A program made the position numbers and the translations under genes. 64,000 bases of DNA from positions 1-64,000 of the forward strand of contig JAJTHE010000003.1 of NCBI GenBank assembly GCA_021298815.1, in the 5' to 3' direction. Source of the stretch: Betaproteobacteria bacterium (GTDB lineage Bacteria; Pseudomonadota; Gammaproteobacteria; Burkholderiales; CAIKXV01). Below are positions 10,219-19,570 of this stretch, one piece after another. The stretch's first letter is position 1. Every line of letters starts with the position of its first letter. Under the pieces are notes generated by a model. It was given only the letters and a program-made list of their open reading frames with translations, was not told where the DNA came from and searched no databases.

Positions 10219-11139
10219 TCAGGCCCCGGCGACGACGCGGTTGTGCGTGCTGCCCAGGCCTTCGACCGTGGCCTCGATGCGGTCGCCCGCGGCCAGCCCT
10301 GGCCCGGTGGTTTCCGCCAGCAGTCCGGTCACGATCACGTCGCCGGCTTCGAGGCCCAGGCGCGAGACCTGTGCGACCAGTTCGGCGATCGGCACCTGCA
10401 GGTTTGCGAGGGAGCCGGTCTGGACGGGCTGGTCGTTGATGCGGGTGGTCAGCGTCGCGGTGGCGATCCCGTGGACATGCTCGGGGCTTACCAGGGCCGG
10501 GCCGATGATGTATCGGCTGAAGGTTGCGTCGCCCTCTAGGCCCTCCAGGGCACCAGTTGCGCTGCGTACTTCGTTGGCGGTCATGTAGCCGGCGATGGCC
10601 TGCAGGGCGGTGTCTGCCGTGAGGCCGTGGCAGTTGCGGGCGATCACGATCGCGAGTCCAGTGGCGTACTGCAGGGCATGGATGCCCGCCGGCAGATCGA
10701 TGTCGCGCACCGGGCCCATCACGGTGGCGGGGGCGCGCTGCAGCAGGTGCGGCCGGGCAGGATGTCCCTTGCGATTGCCCGCGACCAGCACCAGTCGCCC
10801 GGGCTTGAGCGGGTTGTGCAGGCGGACCTTCGCCAGCGCATGCACCAGCGGTTCGCCATCGGCACCGATCGGATCCGGTTCCGCAGCGCATCGTTCGGTG
10901 AGCCAGCGCGCGCCGTGTTCCATGGCAGCCCACGCGGGCGGGCCGTTGTGCAGGATCAGCCGGACATCGGGCGGGATGCGCAGGGCGGCGATCTCGCGGC
11001 CGAGGGCGTCGCGGCCATCCTGAACGAGTGCAGTGGCCAGTGCAGCCCGCAGGTCGCCGACCCGGCCGTCCGGCAGCAGGACCCCGGTACGGGCGCGGGC
11101 GACCGGTTCGCCCAGTGCATTGAATCGAACGAGTTTCAT
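10219..11139 (-). CDS. fumarylacetoacetate hydrolase (FAH) family protein
   Basis: MKLVRFNALGEPVARARTGVL N-terminus and C-terminal GDVIVTGLLAETTGPGLAAGDRIEATVEGLG. Start placed at ATG 11139. Confidence 0.82.
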   Translation of the reverse strand: MKLVRFNALGEPVARARTGVLLPDGRVGDLRAALATALVQDGRDALGREIAALRIPPDVRLILHNGPPAWAAMEHGARWLTERCAAEPDPIGADGEPLVHALAKVRLHNPLKPGRLVLVAGNRKGHPARPHLLQRAPATVMGPVRDIDLPAGIHALQYATGLAIVIARNCHGLTADTALQAIAGYMTANEVRSATGALEGLEGDATFSRYIIGPALVSPEHVHGIATATLTTRINDQPVQTGSLANLQVPIAELVAQVSRLGLEAGDVIVTGLLAETTGPGLAAGDRIEATVEGLGSTHNRVVAGA

Positions 11140-11146
11140 CGCGACC

Positions 11147-12112
11147 TCAGAGGTTGAGCTTGATGGCACCCTGCTTGATCACCTGGGTCCAGCGGCCGAA
11201 CTCTTCGCGCACGAAGGTGCCGAAGGCGGCGCTGCTGGGCGAGGTGGCCGGGTCGACGCCGATGGTGGCATAGCGTTCGCGCGTATCGGCGGCCTGGACT
11301 GCCGCGACGAAGGCCTCGTGCAGCGCGCCGATCGTCTCGGCCGGCGTGCGCGCCGGGGCCATCACGCCCAGCCAGTTGGTAGCCTGCAGCGCGGGGAAGC
11401 CTTGTTCCTGCGCGGTAGCAACGTCGGGCAGCAATGTCGAGCGCTGCGCCCCGGTCACCATCACCGCGCGCAGCTTTCCGGTCTTCACATGCGGCAACGG
11501 CGCCGGCAGGTCGCTGATCAGCATCGGCACCTGGCCGCCGAGCACGTCGACCAGCGCTGGGCCAGTGCCCTTGTAGTTGACGTTCTCGATCGCGATCTGG
11601 GCGCCGGACTTGAACATCTCCAGCGTGAGGTGCGAGATGCCGCCGACACCGGGAATGGCGGTGGTGAGTTCCTGCGGCTTGCGGCGCGCGAGCGCGACGA
11701 CATCGGTCAGCGCGCGCACCGGCAACTGGGGATGCGCGACGAGGATCTGCGGCGTGGCACCGACCAGGGTCACCGGCGCGAGGTCGGTCAGGGTGTCGTA
11801 GGGCACCTTCGGGTAGAGCAAGGGATTCAGCACCAGGGTGCTGACCCCGGTCAGGATCACGGTGTACCCGTCCGCGGGGCTGCGCATCACGTGTTCGGCG
11901 GCGACAATGCCGTTGGCGCCGGGGCGGTTGTCGATCACGATTGACTGCTTTAGCGTGGTGCCCATGCGCGTGCCCAGGATCCGCGCGACCGCGTCGTTGG
12001 AGCCCCCGGGGGCGAACCCGACGACGATGCGGATCGGCTTGGCCGGGAAGGCCTGGGCCAGGGCGAGGGTCGGCAGCAGCAGCAGGGTGGCAGCGGCAAG
12101 GATCGTTCGCAT
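11147..12112 (-). CDS. Bug/TctC-type TTT substrate-binding protein
   Basis: MRTILAAATLLLLPTLALAQAFPAKPIRIVVGFAPGGSNDAVAR, IDNRPGANGIVAAEHV. Start placed at ATG 12112. Confidence 0.93.
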   Translation of the reverse strand: MRTILAAATLLLLPTLALAQAFPAKPIRIVVGFAPGGSNDAVARILGTRMGTTLKQSIVIDNRPGANGIVAAEHVMRSPADGYTVILTGVSTLVLNPLLYPKVPYDTLTDLAPVTLVGATPQILVAHPQLPVRALTDVVALARRKPQELTTAIPGVGGISHLTLEMFKSGAQIAIENVNYKGTGPALVDVLGGQVPMLISDLPAPLPHVKTGKLRAVMVTGAQRSTLLPDVATAQEQGFPALQATNWLGVMAPARTPAETIGALHEAFVAAVQAADTRERYATIGVDPATSPSSAAFGTFVREEFGRWTQVIKQGAIKLNL

Positions 12113-12176
12113 GCGTGGACTCCCGGAGGCAGGGTCGAGCAGGATGGCGGAATGGACATTCACGGGGTCGAGGCGC

Positions 12177-13880
12177 TCAGGCGACCCATTCGCTCACCGG
12201 CGCGTTGGCTTCGTGCAGAGGCTGGGTGAGCACATCTACCAGCGTCGGCCCGCCGTGCTCGGCAGCGGCGGCGAACGCGGCCTTCAGCTGCGCCGGGTCA
12301 CTCACCCGCCAGGACTTGACGCCGAATGCTTCGGCGACCTGCGCGTGGTTGGTGCGCGAGAAGTCGACCGAGAAGTAGCGTTCCTTGAAGCCGGTCTTCT
12401 GGCCCGCCTTGATCCAGCCGAACACGCTGTTGGACACCACGATCATCATGATCGGCAGGTTCAGGCGGACGATGGTCTCCAGTTCACCGGAGGTGAAGCC
12501 GAAGCTGCCATCTCCCATCACCGACACGCACTTGGCCTGCGGCCGGCCGAAGTGGGCGCCGATCGCGCCCGACATCGAATACCCGAGGGCGCCATGGGCC
12601 CGATTGGAGATGAAGTGGCGGCCGCTCTCGAGGAACGGGTAGTAGGCGGAGAAATACGGGCAGGGCGTGCCCGGGTCGCAGACCACCACCGCGTCGCGCG
12701 GCAGTACCTCATGCAGCGTGGAGACAAGCTTTTCCGGAAGCACCTGGGTCTCGCTGCTCTGCGCGAGGCGGTCGAAGGCACTGAACTTCTCGCGCTTCGC
12801 GCGCGCGACCAGTTCAGCGCCGTTGCCCGTCGGCCGCGGGGTCGCGGATTGTCGGAGCCGTTCCGCGATCTGCGCGTCCAGGGCCTGCAACGCAAGCTTC
12901 GCGTCCCCGACGAGCGCGACCTCGGTCCGGTAGATCGCGCCGATCACCTGGGGATCGGCGTCGATATGCACGATACGCGTGCCCTTGGTGGGGAAGCGCC
13001 AGCGTTCGGTGGTGACCGAGCCGGCGCGGCAGCCGATGAACACGACCAGTTCGGCCTGCTCGACCACGGCGCGCGTAGGCAGGGTGCCGCCATTGCTGCC
13101 GACGACGCCGACGCACAGCGGATGATCCTCCGGCAGCGATCCCTGGCCGGAGATGGTGGTCGCGACCGCGGCGCCGAGGCGCTCGGCGACGGCGGCGAGT
13201 GCGGTCTCCGCGCCGGCGATGACCACGCCGCCGCCGCAGACGAACAGTGGCTGCCGGGCCGACAGGATGGCGGTGGCCGCAGCCTCGACTGCCGACGGAT
13301 CCGGCGCCGTGCGCCAGGCCGGGTAGGTCGCGTGCTCGGGCTGGGCCCAGATGTCCCCGGGGTCGACCGCCACGTCCTTCTGGGTATCGAACGGCAGTGC
13401 CAGGTGCGCGGCACCGGGTTTGCCGGTGGTCATCGCACGGAAGGCAGCGCGCACGGTCTCGGGCAGGCGATCGGCACGGTCGATCACCGCGTTCCACTTG
13501 GTGAGCGGCCGGAACAGGGCTTTCTGGTCCAGTTCCGTCAGGGTGTAGCGCCCGCGCGAGGTGGTGGCGATGTCGGTGGTGATGCCCAGCACCGGGATCG
13601 AGCTTTCGTTGGCTTCGACGATGCCGGGCAGGATGTAGGTGGCGCCGCCGCCGCTCGGTCCTTCGCAGACGCCGACGCGGCCGCTCACCCGGGCATAGGC
13701 GTCGGCCATGTAGGCGGCCGAGCGCTCGTCGCGGGTAAGGATGTGCTGCATGCCGTGGTCGAGGGTGGCCAGCGCGTCGTACAGCGGCAGGCTGGTATCA
13801 CCGCACAGGCCGAAGATATGCCGCACTCCATGCGCCTGCAGCATGCGCACCATCGCTTCGGCACCATTGAGCTTGTTCAT
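12177..13880 (-). CDS. thiamine pyrophosphate-dependent enzyme, acetolactate synthase-like family
   Basis: Three-domain TPP enzyme; DERSAAYMADAYAR retains the Glu; VMGDGSFGFTSGELETIVRLNLPIMMIVVSN TPP/Mg motif. Confidence 0.87.
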   Translation of the reverse strand: MNKLNGAEAMVRMLQAHGVRHIFGLCGDTSLPLYDALATLDHGMQHILTRDERSAAYMADAYARVSGRVGVCEGPSGGGATYILPGIVEANESSIPVLGITTDIATTSRGRYTLTELDQKALFRPLTKWNAVIDRADRLPETVRAAFRAMTTGKPGAAHLALPFDTQKDVAVDPGDIWAQPEHATYPAWRTAPDPSAVEAAATAILSARQPLFVCGGGVVIAGAETALAAVAERLGAAVATTISGQGSLPEDHPLCVGVVGSNGGTLPTRAVVEQAELVVFIGCRAGSVTTERWRFPTKGTRIVHIDADPQVIGAIYRTEVALVGDAKLALQALDAQIAERLRQSATPRPTGNGAELVARAKREKFSAFDRLAQSSETQVLPEKLVSTLHEVLPRDAVVVCDPGTPCPYFSAYYPFLESGRHFISNRAHGALGYSMSGAIGAHFGRPQAKCVSVMGDGSFGFTSGELETIVRLNLPIMMIVVSNSVFGWIKAGQKTGFKERYFSVDFSRTNHAQVAEAFGVKSWRVSDPAQLKAAFAAAAEHGGPTLVDVLTQPLHEANAPVSEWVA

Positions 13881-13912
13881 GGTATGTCCTGTATCGGGGT
13901 TGTGGGAAGGAG

Positions 13913-14707
13913 TCAGAAGCGCAGCGTCGCGGTGCGGTTGCGCACGGCCTGCACGATGCTCATCGCGGTCTGCAGCGAGGCCTTGCTGGTCGGGGAGGCC
14001 ACGGTGTTGGCCATGTCGAGCTGCAGCGTGCCGCAGGCGCCGCTCGCTTCGATGTGATGCATGCTGCGGGTGGCTTGCGGGTCGACCCAGAAGCGCACCC
14101 GGGTGTGTTCGAAACCGAGTCCGGCCAGCGCGAGCGTCGCGGTGACGTTGGCCTTCTCGGTGAAGAGCAGCGCGGCCCGTTCGGCGGTGTCGTCGAAGAA
14201 CAGCGTGGGTTCACGCACCGCGGAGAGGTCGATCAGGGTGTCGGCGGGTGTGCCGGCCCAGGTGGCGGCATTCTTGCGGGTGACATAGGCAACCTCCTTC
14301 AGCCCGCTGAAGCGGGCGGCGGCGATCGCGTCGATCGCGCCGATCGCCCCGGCGGGGATCTGCAGGCTGGCGCCGCTGCGCCGGGCCGTGTCGAAGACCT
14401 CGCTGCGCAGCGCGGCCTCGGCGAGCACCCCGACCGAGACCGCGACCAGGTCGATGCCGGCGGCCAGTACCGGCGATGCATACGCGCGAAACGCGCCGTG
14501 GCTGGCGCATTCGATCACCAGGTCCGGTGCCTGGGCGATCAGGGCCTCGGGCGACGTGACGCAGGCGACCTGGCCCAGCAGCGTACGCACCCCTGCGTGC
14601 TGGTGAGGACGCGCGGCCACCGCGATGAACTGCAGTCCGGCATCGCGGGCGAGGTGTTCGGCAACGATCTGTCCGATGCCACCGAAACCGATCAGTGCCA
14701 GCTTCAT
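13913..14707 (-). CDS. aspartate dehydrogenase-like protein (NAD(P)-binding)
   Basis: MKLALIGFGGIGQIVAEHLARDAGLQFIAVAARPHQ, SVGVLAEAAL, GAIGAIDAIAAARFSGLKEVAYVTRKNAATWAGTPAD. True start ATG 14707. Confidence 0.82.
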   Translation of the reverse strand: MKLALIGFGGIGQIVAEHLARDAGLQFIAVAARPHQHAGVRTLLGQVACVTSPEALIAQAPDLVIECASHGAFRAYASPVLAAGIDLVAVSVGVLAEAALRSEVFDTARRSGASLQIPAGAIGAIDAIAAARFSGLKEVAYVTRKNAATWAGTPADTLIDLSAVREPTLFFDDTAERAALLFTEKANVTATLALAGLGFEHTRVRFWVDPQATRSMHHIEASGACGTLQLDMANTVASPTSKASLQTAMSIVQAVRNRTATLRF

Positions 14708-15420
14708 CCTGCGGCTTTCCGTGCGGCGGTGGCCGCGTCGGGGCGCATGTAGATCTCGGCGATGCCGACCCGGATCACGTCGACGATCTGGTCCAGGCGC
14801 ATCGAGATATGGCCGTCGATCAGGTCGGCGGCCTGCTCCGGGTCCCGGTCGCGCAGCGCGCGCACGATCTGCAGGTGCTCCTGCTGGGTGTGCCGGCGCT
14901 GGCCTTCGCGCATGTCGATCCAGCGCACGTAATGGATGCGGGCATTGATCGAGCGCAAGGTCCGTACCATCTCGAGGTTTCGGGTGAGTTCCGCGATCCG
15001 CTCGTGGAACTGCTCGTCCAAGGCCAGCAGGCTCGCGGCCTCGGTATCCTCGGGACGGTCCTTGGAGGCCTTCACGAAGCGTTCGAGGTCCGCCAGCTCG
15101 TCGTCGGTGGCCCGCTCGCAGGCGATGCGCGCGGTCGACTTCTCGATCGCCAGGCGCAGTTCGTACAGGTCGTACACCTGTTTCGCATCGAGCGGCCGGC
15201 CGCTGAACCCGCGGTTGGGGGCGCGGGTCAGGAAGCCTTCGACCATCAGCCGGTTGAGCGCTTCGCGCAGCGGCGTCCGGCTCACCCTCAGTGCCTTCGA
15301 CAGCTCGACCTCGTTCACCCGTTCTCCCGGATGGATGACGAAGGTCATCGCCATCGTCCGGATGCGTTCGTAGATGACATCCGGGCCCTGTGCGCTGCGG
15401 GTGGCCGCCTTCACGCCCAT
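14704..15420 (-). CDS. GntR family transcriptional regulator (FadR/FCD subfamily)
   Basis: wHTH ..HPGERVNEVELSKALRVSRTPLREALNRLMVEGFLTRAPNRGFSGRPL followed by an all-helical FCD domain with D/H residues (DEQFHERIAELTRN). Confidence 0.9.
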   Translation of the reverse strand: MGVKAATRSAQGPDVIYERIRTMAMTFVIHPGERVNEVELSKALRVSRTPLREALNRLMVEGFLTRAPNRGFSGRPLDAKQVYDLYELRLAIEKSTARIACERATDDELADLERFVKASKDRPEDTEAASLLALDEQFHERIAELTRNLEMVRTLRSINARIHYVRWIDMREGQRRHTQQEHLQIVRALRDRDPEQAADLIDGHISMRLDQIVDVIRVGIAEIYMRPDAATAARKAAG

Positions 15421-15429
15421 CGGTCGGCC

Positions 15430-16929
15430 CTACCCCTGGCCCAGCGCATGGCGTGCCGCGCTGGTGCCGGCGATCTTGCCGAACACCGCGCCCGACACTA
15501 GGCCCGAACCGCTCGGGTAGTTGAAGTAGAACAGGCCACCGACCATCTCGCCGGCGGCGAACAGCCCGGGGATCGGCCGGCTGCCGACGTTCTGCACGTT
15601 GCAATCGGGCGTGATCCGCACCCCGCCGAAGGTGAAGGTGACGCCACAGGTGACCGCATAGGCCTGGTAGGGCGGCGTGTCGATGGTGTTCGCCCAGTTG
15701 GTCTTGGGGATCGCCAGGCCGTCGGTGCCGCGGCCGTCCTTGACCACCGGCGAGAACGGCACCTTCTGCTGCACGGCGGCGTTGTAGGCCTTGACGGTGT
15801 CGAGAAAGCGCTTGGGGTCGACGCCGTCGAGCTTGCCGGCGAGTTCCTCCAGCGTGTTGGCGGTGACCTTGGTCACCTCGCGGATGCGGTACTCGTCGCG
15901 CAGCAGGTGGTCGACCTTCTGGTCGAAGATCTGCCAGGCGAACATGCCGGGCTGCTGCTGGACCACGTGGCCGTACTTGGCGTAGGTGAAGTTGCGGAAG
16001 TCCGCACCCTCGTCGACGAAGCGTTCGCCATTGGCGTTGACCATGATCGAGAAGATGTAGCTGTGCTTCTGGAAGCCGTCGCCGACCCGGCGGTCGCCGT
16101 AGGGTGTCGCGTTGCGGTCCCAGCCCACCGCATGCGCGCCCGACCAGTGGCCGAACGGCATCGCGCCGATGTCGAGCGCCATCTTGATGCCGGCGCCGTT
16201 GTTGTGCTGCGTGCCGCGCACCTTGGCCAGTTCGTAGCCGGGGCCCAGGTAGCGGGTGCGCATCTCGGCATTGGACTGGAAGCCGCCGCAGGCGAGCACC
16301 ACCGACTTCGCCCGGATCGCGTAGTCCTCGCCGTCATGCTCGGCAACCACGCCGCACACCTTGCCGTGTTCGTAGATCAGCGACTTGGCGCGGGTGTCGT
16401 AGCAGACCGGGATGCCGGCCTTCTCCAGTGCGCGGAACAGGCCGGCGGAGAGTTCCGGACCGCCGCCCCAGAAGTTGCAGATCTGTCCGCCGAAGAACTT
16501 GACGCGGCCGTCGATCTTCTGCGACTGGCCCTTGTACATCGGCTCGAAACGGATGCCCTTGGTGCGCATCCAGACCAGCGTCGGACGGGCATTGTCGACC
16601 AGCGTCTCGGTCAGGTCCGGATCGCAGCGGTACTGGGTGACGCGGCCCATGTCGTCGAGGAAGTCCTCGCGGCTGTAGGTGCCGAAGTCGACGGTACGCA
16701 ATTCCTCTTCCGACAGGTCGAGCACTTCGCGGATGTCATCGATGGTGTTGAACACCCAGCGGGTGGAACCGGCGACGAAGAAGGTGTTGCCGCCGCGCTC
16801 GGACTCGGGTGCAGTCTCGAGCAGCACCGGATTGGCGCCGGCGTCCCTGGCCGCGAGGGCCGCACAGGCGGCTGCATTGCCGGCGCCGACGATCACCACA
16901 TCTGCATTCTTGATATCACCTGGTTTCAT
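15430..16929 (-). CDS. FAD-dependent tricarballylate dehydrogenase (TcuA)-like flavoprotein
   Basis: VVIVGAGNAAACAALAARDAGANPVLLETAPESERGGNTFF and C-terminal GLFAAGEMVGGLFYFNYPSGSGLVSGAVFGKIAGTSAA; resembles TcuA. Confidence 0.8.
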   Translation of the reverse strand: MKPGDIKNADVVIVGAGNAAACAALAARDAGANPVLLETAPESERGGNTFFVAGSTRWVFNTIDDIREVLDLSEEELRTVDFGTYSREDFLDDMGRVTQYRCDPDLTETLVDNARPTLVWMRTKGIRFEPMYKGQSQKIDGRVKFFGGQICNFWGGGPELSAGLFRALEKAGIPVCYDTRAKSLIYEHGKVCGVVAEHDGEDYAIRAKSVVLACGGFQSNAEMRTRYLGPGYELAKVRGTQHNNGAGIKMALDIGAMPFGHWSGAHAVGWDRNATPYGDRRVGDGFQKHSYIFSIMVNANGERFVDEGADFRNFTYAKYGHVVQQQPGMFAWQIFDQKVDHLLRDEYRIREVTKVTANTLEELAGKLDGVDPKRFLDTVKAYNAAVQQKVPFSPVVKDGRGTDGLAIPKTNWANTIDTPPYQAYAVTCGVTFTFGGVRITPDCNVQNVGSRPIPGLFAAGEMVGGLFYFNYPSGSGLVSGAVFGKIAGTSAARHALGQG

Positions 16930-16996
16930 GCTTTGCGCTCCGCCTTCATCAGTAGGGTCTTGTGGCTACAGGGTGTGGCTGTCCGGGGTGTCCCGG

Positions 16997-17986
16997 CTAC
17001 TCGATCTTGATGCCGGTGGTCTTCACCACCTGGCCCCAGCGGGCGTCCTCCTCGCCGACATAGCGGCCGAAGGCTGCGGGGGAGTCGTCGGTCTTGATGT
17101 CGATGCCGGCGGCATCGAAGCGCTCCCGGGTCGCGGGCAGGTGCGCCGCCTTGACGATCGTCGAAAACAGGGTCGCCAGCGGTTGCCCGCTGAGCTTCGG
17201 CGGGCCGACGAAGGAATACCAGTTGAGCACCACCATGCCCGGCAGCCCCTGCTCCTGCGCGGTGGGTACGTCGGGCAGGGCAGGGGAGCGGGTGTCGCCG
17301 GTCAGCGCGAGGATGCGCAGCTTGCCGGCCTTGGAGGCGGCCACCATGCCGGAGATGCCGGCCACCACCCCGTCGATCTGCCCGCCCAGCACATCGGCCA
17401 TCGCCGGGCCGGTGCCCTTGTACGCGACATGGGTGATGTCGACCTTGGCCATGAAATTCAGCATGCCGATGGTCAGGTGCTGCAGGCCGCCGACGCCGGG
17501 CGAGCCGAAGTTGAGCTTTCCGGGCTGGGCCCGTGCGAGCGCGACCAGTTCCTTCAGGGACTTCGCGGGCACCGTCGGGTTCACTGCCAGCACGAAGGGT
17601 ACGCGGCCGACGTTGGTGATCGGCGTGAAGTCGCGCACCGGGTGGTAGGTGATCTTGGGATTGAGGTGCGGCGCGAGCACCAGGTTGCTGATGCTCGCCA
17701 GGCCGATCGTGTAGCCATCCGGCGGCGCGGCATTGAGCAGCGTCAGTCCGATGGTGCCGGCAGCACCCGGCCGGGAATCGACCAGGATCGGCTGGCCGAG
17801 CATCTCGCCCATCGGCAGCGCGATGCCGCGCGCGACGATATCCACCACGCCACCGGGCGGAAAGCCGACGATCATGCGGATCGGCTTGACCGGGAAACCC
17901 TGCGCATTCGCGGGCCCTGCGGCCCCGGCGAGGCCCAGAGCCACCCCCAGCATCGTCGGGCAGAGTCGTCGCTGCGGCGGTCTCAT
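16997..17986 (-). CDS. Bug/TctC-type TTT substrate-binding protein
   Basis: GFPVKPIRMIVGFPPGGVVDIVARGIA, VDSRPGAAGTIGLTLLNAAPPDGYTIGLAS. Start placed at ATG 17986. Confidence 0.92.
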   Translation of the reverse strand: MRPPQRRLCPTMLGVALGLAGAAGPANAQGFPVKPIRMIVGFPPGGVVDIVARGIALPMGEMLGQPILVDSRPGAAGTIGLTLLNAAPPDGYTIGLASISNLVLAPHLNPKITYHPVRDFTPITNVGRVPFVLAVNPTVPAKSLKELVALARAQPGKLNFGSPGVGGLQHLTIGMLNFMAKVDITHVAYKGTGPAMADVLGGQIDGVVAGISGMVAASKAGKLRILALTGDTRSPALPDVPTAQEQGLPGMVVLNWYSFVGPPKLSGQPLATLFSTIVKAAHLPATRERFDAAGIDIKTDDSPAAFGRYVGEEDARWGQVVKTTGIKIE

Positions 17987-18015
17987 GGGGTTCTCCTGTT
18001 TCCGGTGTCGAAGGG

Positions 18016-19476
18016 TCATTGCGGGTTTACCGGGTGCGCGGCGCGGGCCGTTCCGGGGCGCGTCCAGTGTCCGGTGAGCGCATCGAGGTCGGGCAGACGG
18101 TAGAGGCGCAGGCAGTCGTCGTACAGTCGGGCCGCGGCGTCCGGTGCGAGCGCGCGGGAGGCGAGTTCGTCGAACTTGGCCGCCAGTTGCGCATCGGACA
18201 GCGGCCGTTGCGGACTGCCGCTGGGATGATCGATGGCCTGCGAAATCGTGCGGCCGTCCAGATATTCGATGGTGACGTGCGCCTGGCGGGGCGCAAGCGC
18301 CGGATCCTCGACGCCGACCATGCACTCGCGCAGTGCGTGCAGCACCGGATCATGGACATCGGTGTCGTCGAAGGCGGAAAGCCCGGCCGCCCGGCGCGTG
18401 AGGGCCAGCGCGGCCGCGTGGAAAATGCTGAAGCGGCCGGTCAGGGCGGACTCGGGATGTTGGCGCCCGGCCAGCACGAGCGTGCGCGGGTGCACGGTGA
18501 TCGTGATGCGGCGAACCGTCGCGGGGTCGAAGGATTCGCGCTCGGCCAGGGCCAGGCAGGCATCGATCACGGGATGGATCACCACGCCGCAGGGATAGGG
18601 CTTCAGGCTTGCTTCATTGACCAGGTCGTGGCGGCCCAGGTCCGCGAGCACGGTCGTGGTGTCTTCCGGCCAGCCGAAGACATCGAACAGCCCGAACTTC
18701 GCTTCCAGCACATCGGGTTCGCTGTCGAAGCCGGCCTGCGCGAGCAGGGCTGCGAGCGTACCCGCCGAGGCGGCCTTGCCGATGTTGAAGCTCTTGCAGG
18801 CGTTGGGCAGCATCGCGCGCAGGCCGCTCGACTGGGTGCCTGCGAGGCCGAGCGCATGGCCGGTGCGCACGGCGTCCAGACCCAGCAGCACGCAGCCGGC
18901 GGCGGCCGCACCGAAGGTGCCGAGGGTGGCGCTGATATGCCAGCCACGATCGTAGTGCTGGGGAAACAGCAGGAGGCCGAGGCGGCACTCGACCTCGATG
19001 CCGGTCACCACCGCGCGCACGAACCGTGCGCCGGAGGCACGGGTGTGCTCGGCCAGCGCCAGCGCCGCGCCCACCACCGCCCCGGTGGGGTGGATCAGTG
19101 TCGGGACATGCATGTCGTCGTAGTCGAGCGCGTTGGCGGCCAGTGCGTTGATCAGCGCGGCGTTCACCACGTCGAGGTGCCGGTTGCGTCCGACAATCGA
19201 GGCCTGCGGCGATCCGGCGAGGGCCTCGGCAACGCGCAGCGCCGCCTGCACCGAGTCATCATCCACGGCACCCAGCGCGCAGCCGAGCCAGTTCGCGATC
19301 GCGCGCTGGGTAGACTGGATGGTGTCCGGCGGCAGGTCGCGCGTGCGCCCTGCGCAGATGAAGGCCACCAGCGCGCGCGACACCGTCGGCCCGGTCAAGG
19401 CATCGACTCCAGACTCACTGCGGGCAGAAAGCACATGCGCGAGGTATTCCGGTGGCGCGCGGCTCAGGGCGCGCAT
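18016..19476 (-). CDS. MmgE/PrpD family protein
   Basis: AIANWLGCALGAVDDDSVQAALRVAEAL, ALDYDDMHVPTLIHPTGAVVGAALALAE, GTQSSGLRAMLPNACKSFNIGKAASAGTLAALLA. Confidence 0.88.
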   Translation of the reverse strand: MRALSRAPPEYLAHVLSARSESGVDALTGPTVSRALVAFICAGRTRDLPPDTIQSTQRAIANWLGCALGAVDDDSVQAALRVAEALAGSPQASIVGRNRHLDVVNAALINALAANALDYDDMHVPTLIHPTGAVVGAALALAEHTRASGARFVRAVVTGIEVECRLGLLLFPQHYDRGWHISATLGTFGAAAAGCVLLGLDAVRTGHALGLAGTQSSGLRAMLPNACKSFNIGKAASAGTLAALLAQAGFDSEPDVLEAKFGLFDVFGWPEDTTTVLADLGRHDLVNEASLKPYPCGVVIHPVIDACLALAERESFDPATVRRITITVHPRTLVLAGRQHPESALTGRFSIFHAAALALTRRAAGLSAFDDTDVHDPVLHALRECMVGVEDPALAPRQAHVTIEYLDGRTISQAIDHPSGSPQRPLSDAQLAAKFDELASRALAPDAAARLYDDCLRLYRLPDLDALTGHWTRPGTARAAHPVNPQ

Positions 19477-19546
19477 TGCAGGCAGTCAGGCTTCGCGAGG
19501 GGCTGCGGCCACGGAAATCATGTGCGCCGTCGACCCTCGGGACAGA

Positions 19547-19556
19547 GTGTATACAC
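19547..19556. promoter_or_regulatory. GTGTATACAC perfect palindrome upstream of the 12-gene minus-strand operon; candidate GntR operator
   Basis: 10-bp perfect inverted repeat in the intergenic gap between 19476 (operon start) and 19571 (putA stop). Confidence 0.45.
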
Positions 19557-19570
19557 CTGTGTGTGCAGTA

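Noticed and set aside
8957-10588. 543-aa plus-strand ORF
   Set aside because: Antisense to the aconitase gene.
11838-14057. 739-aa plus-strand ORF
   Set aside because: Antisense to Bug, TPP-enzyme and AspDH genes; shadow ORF.
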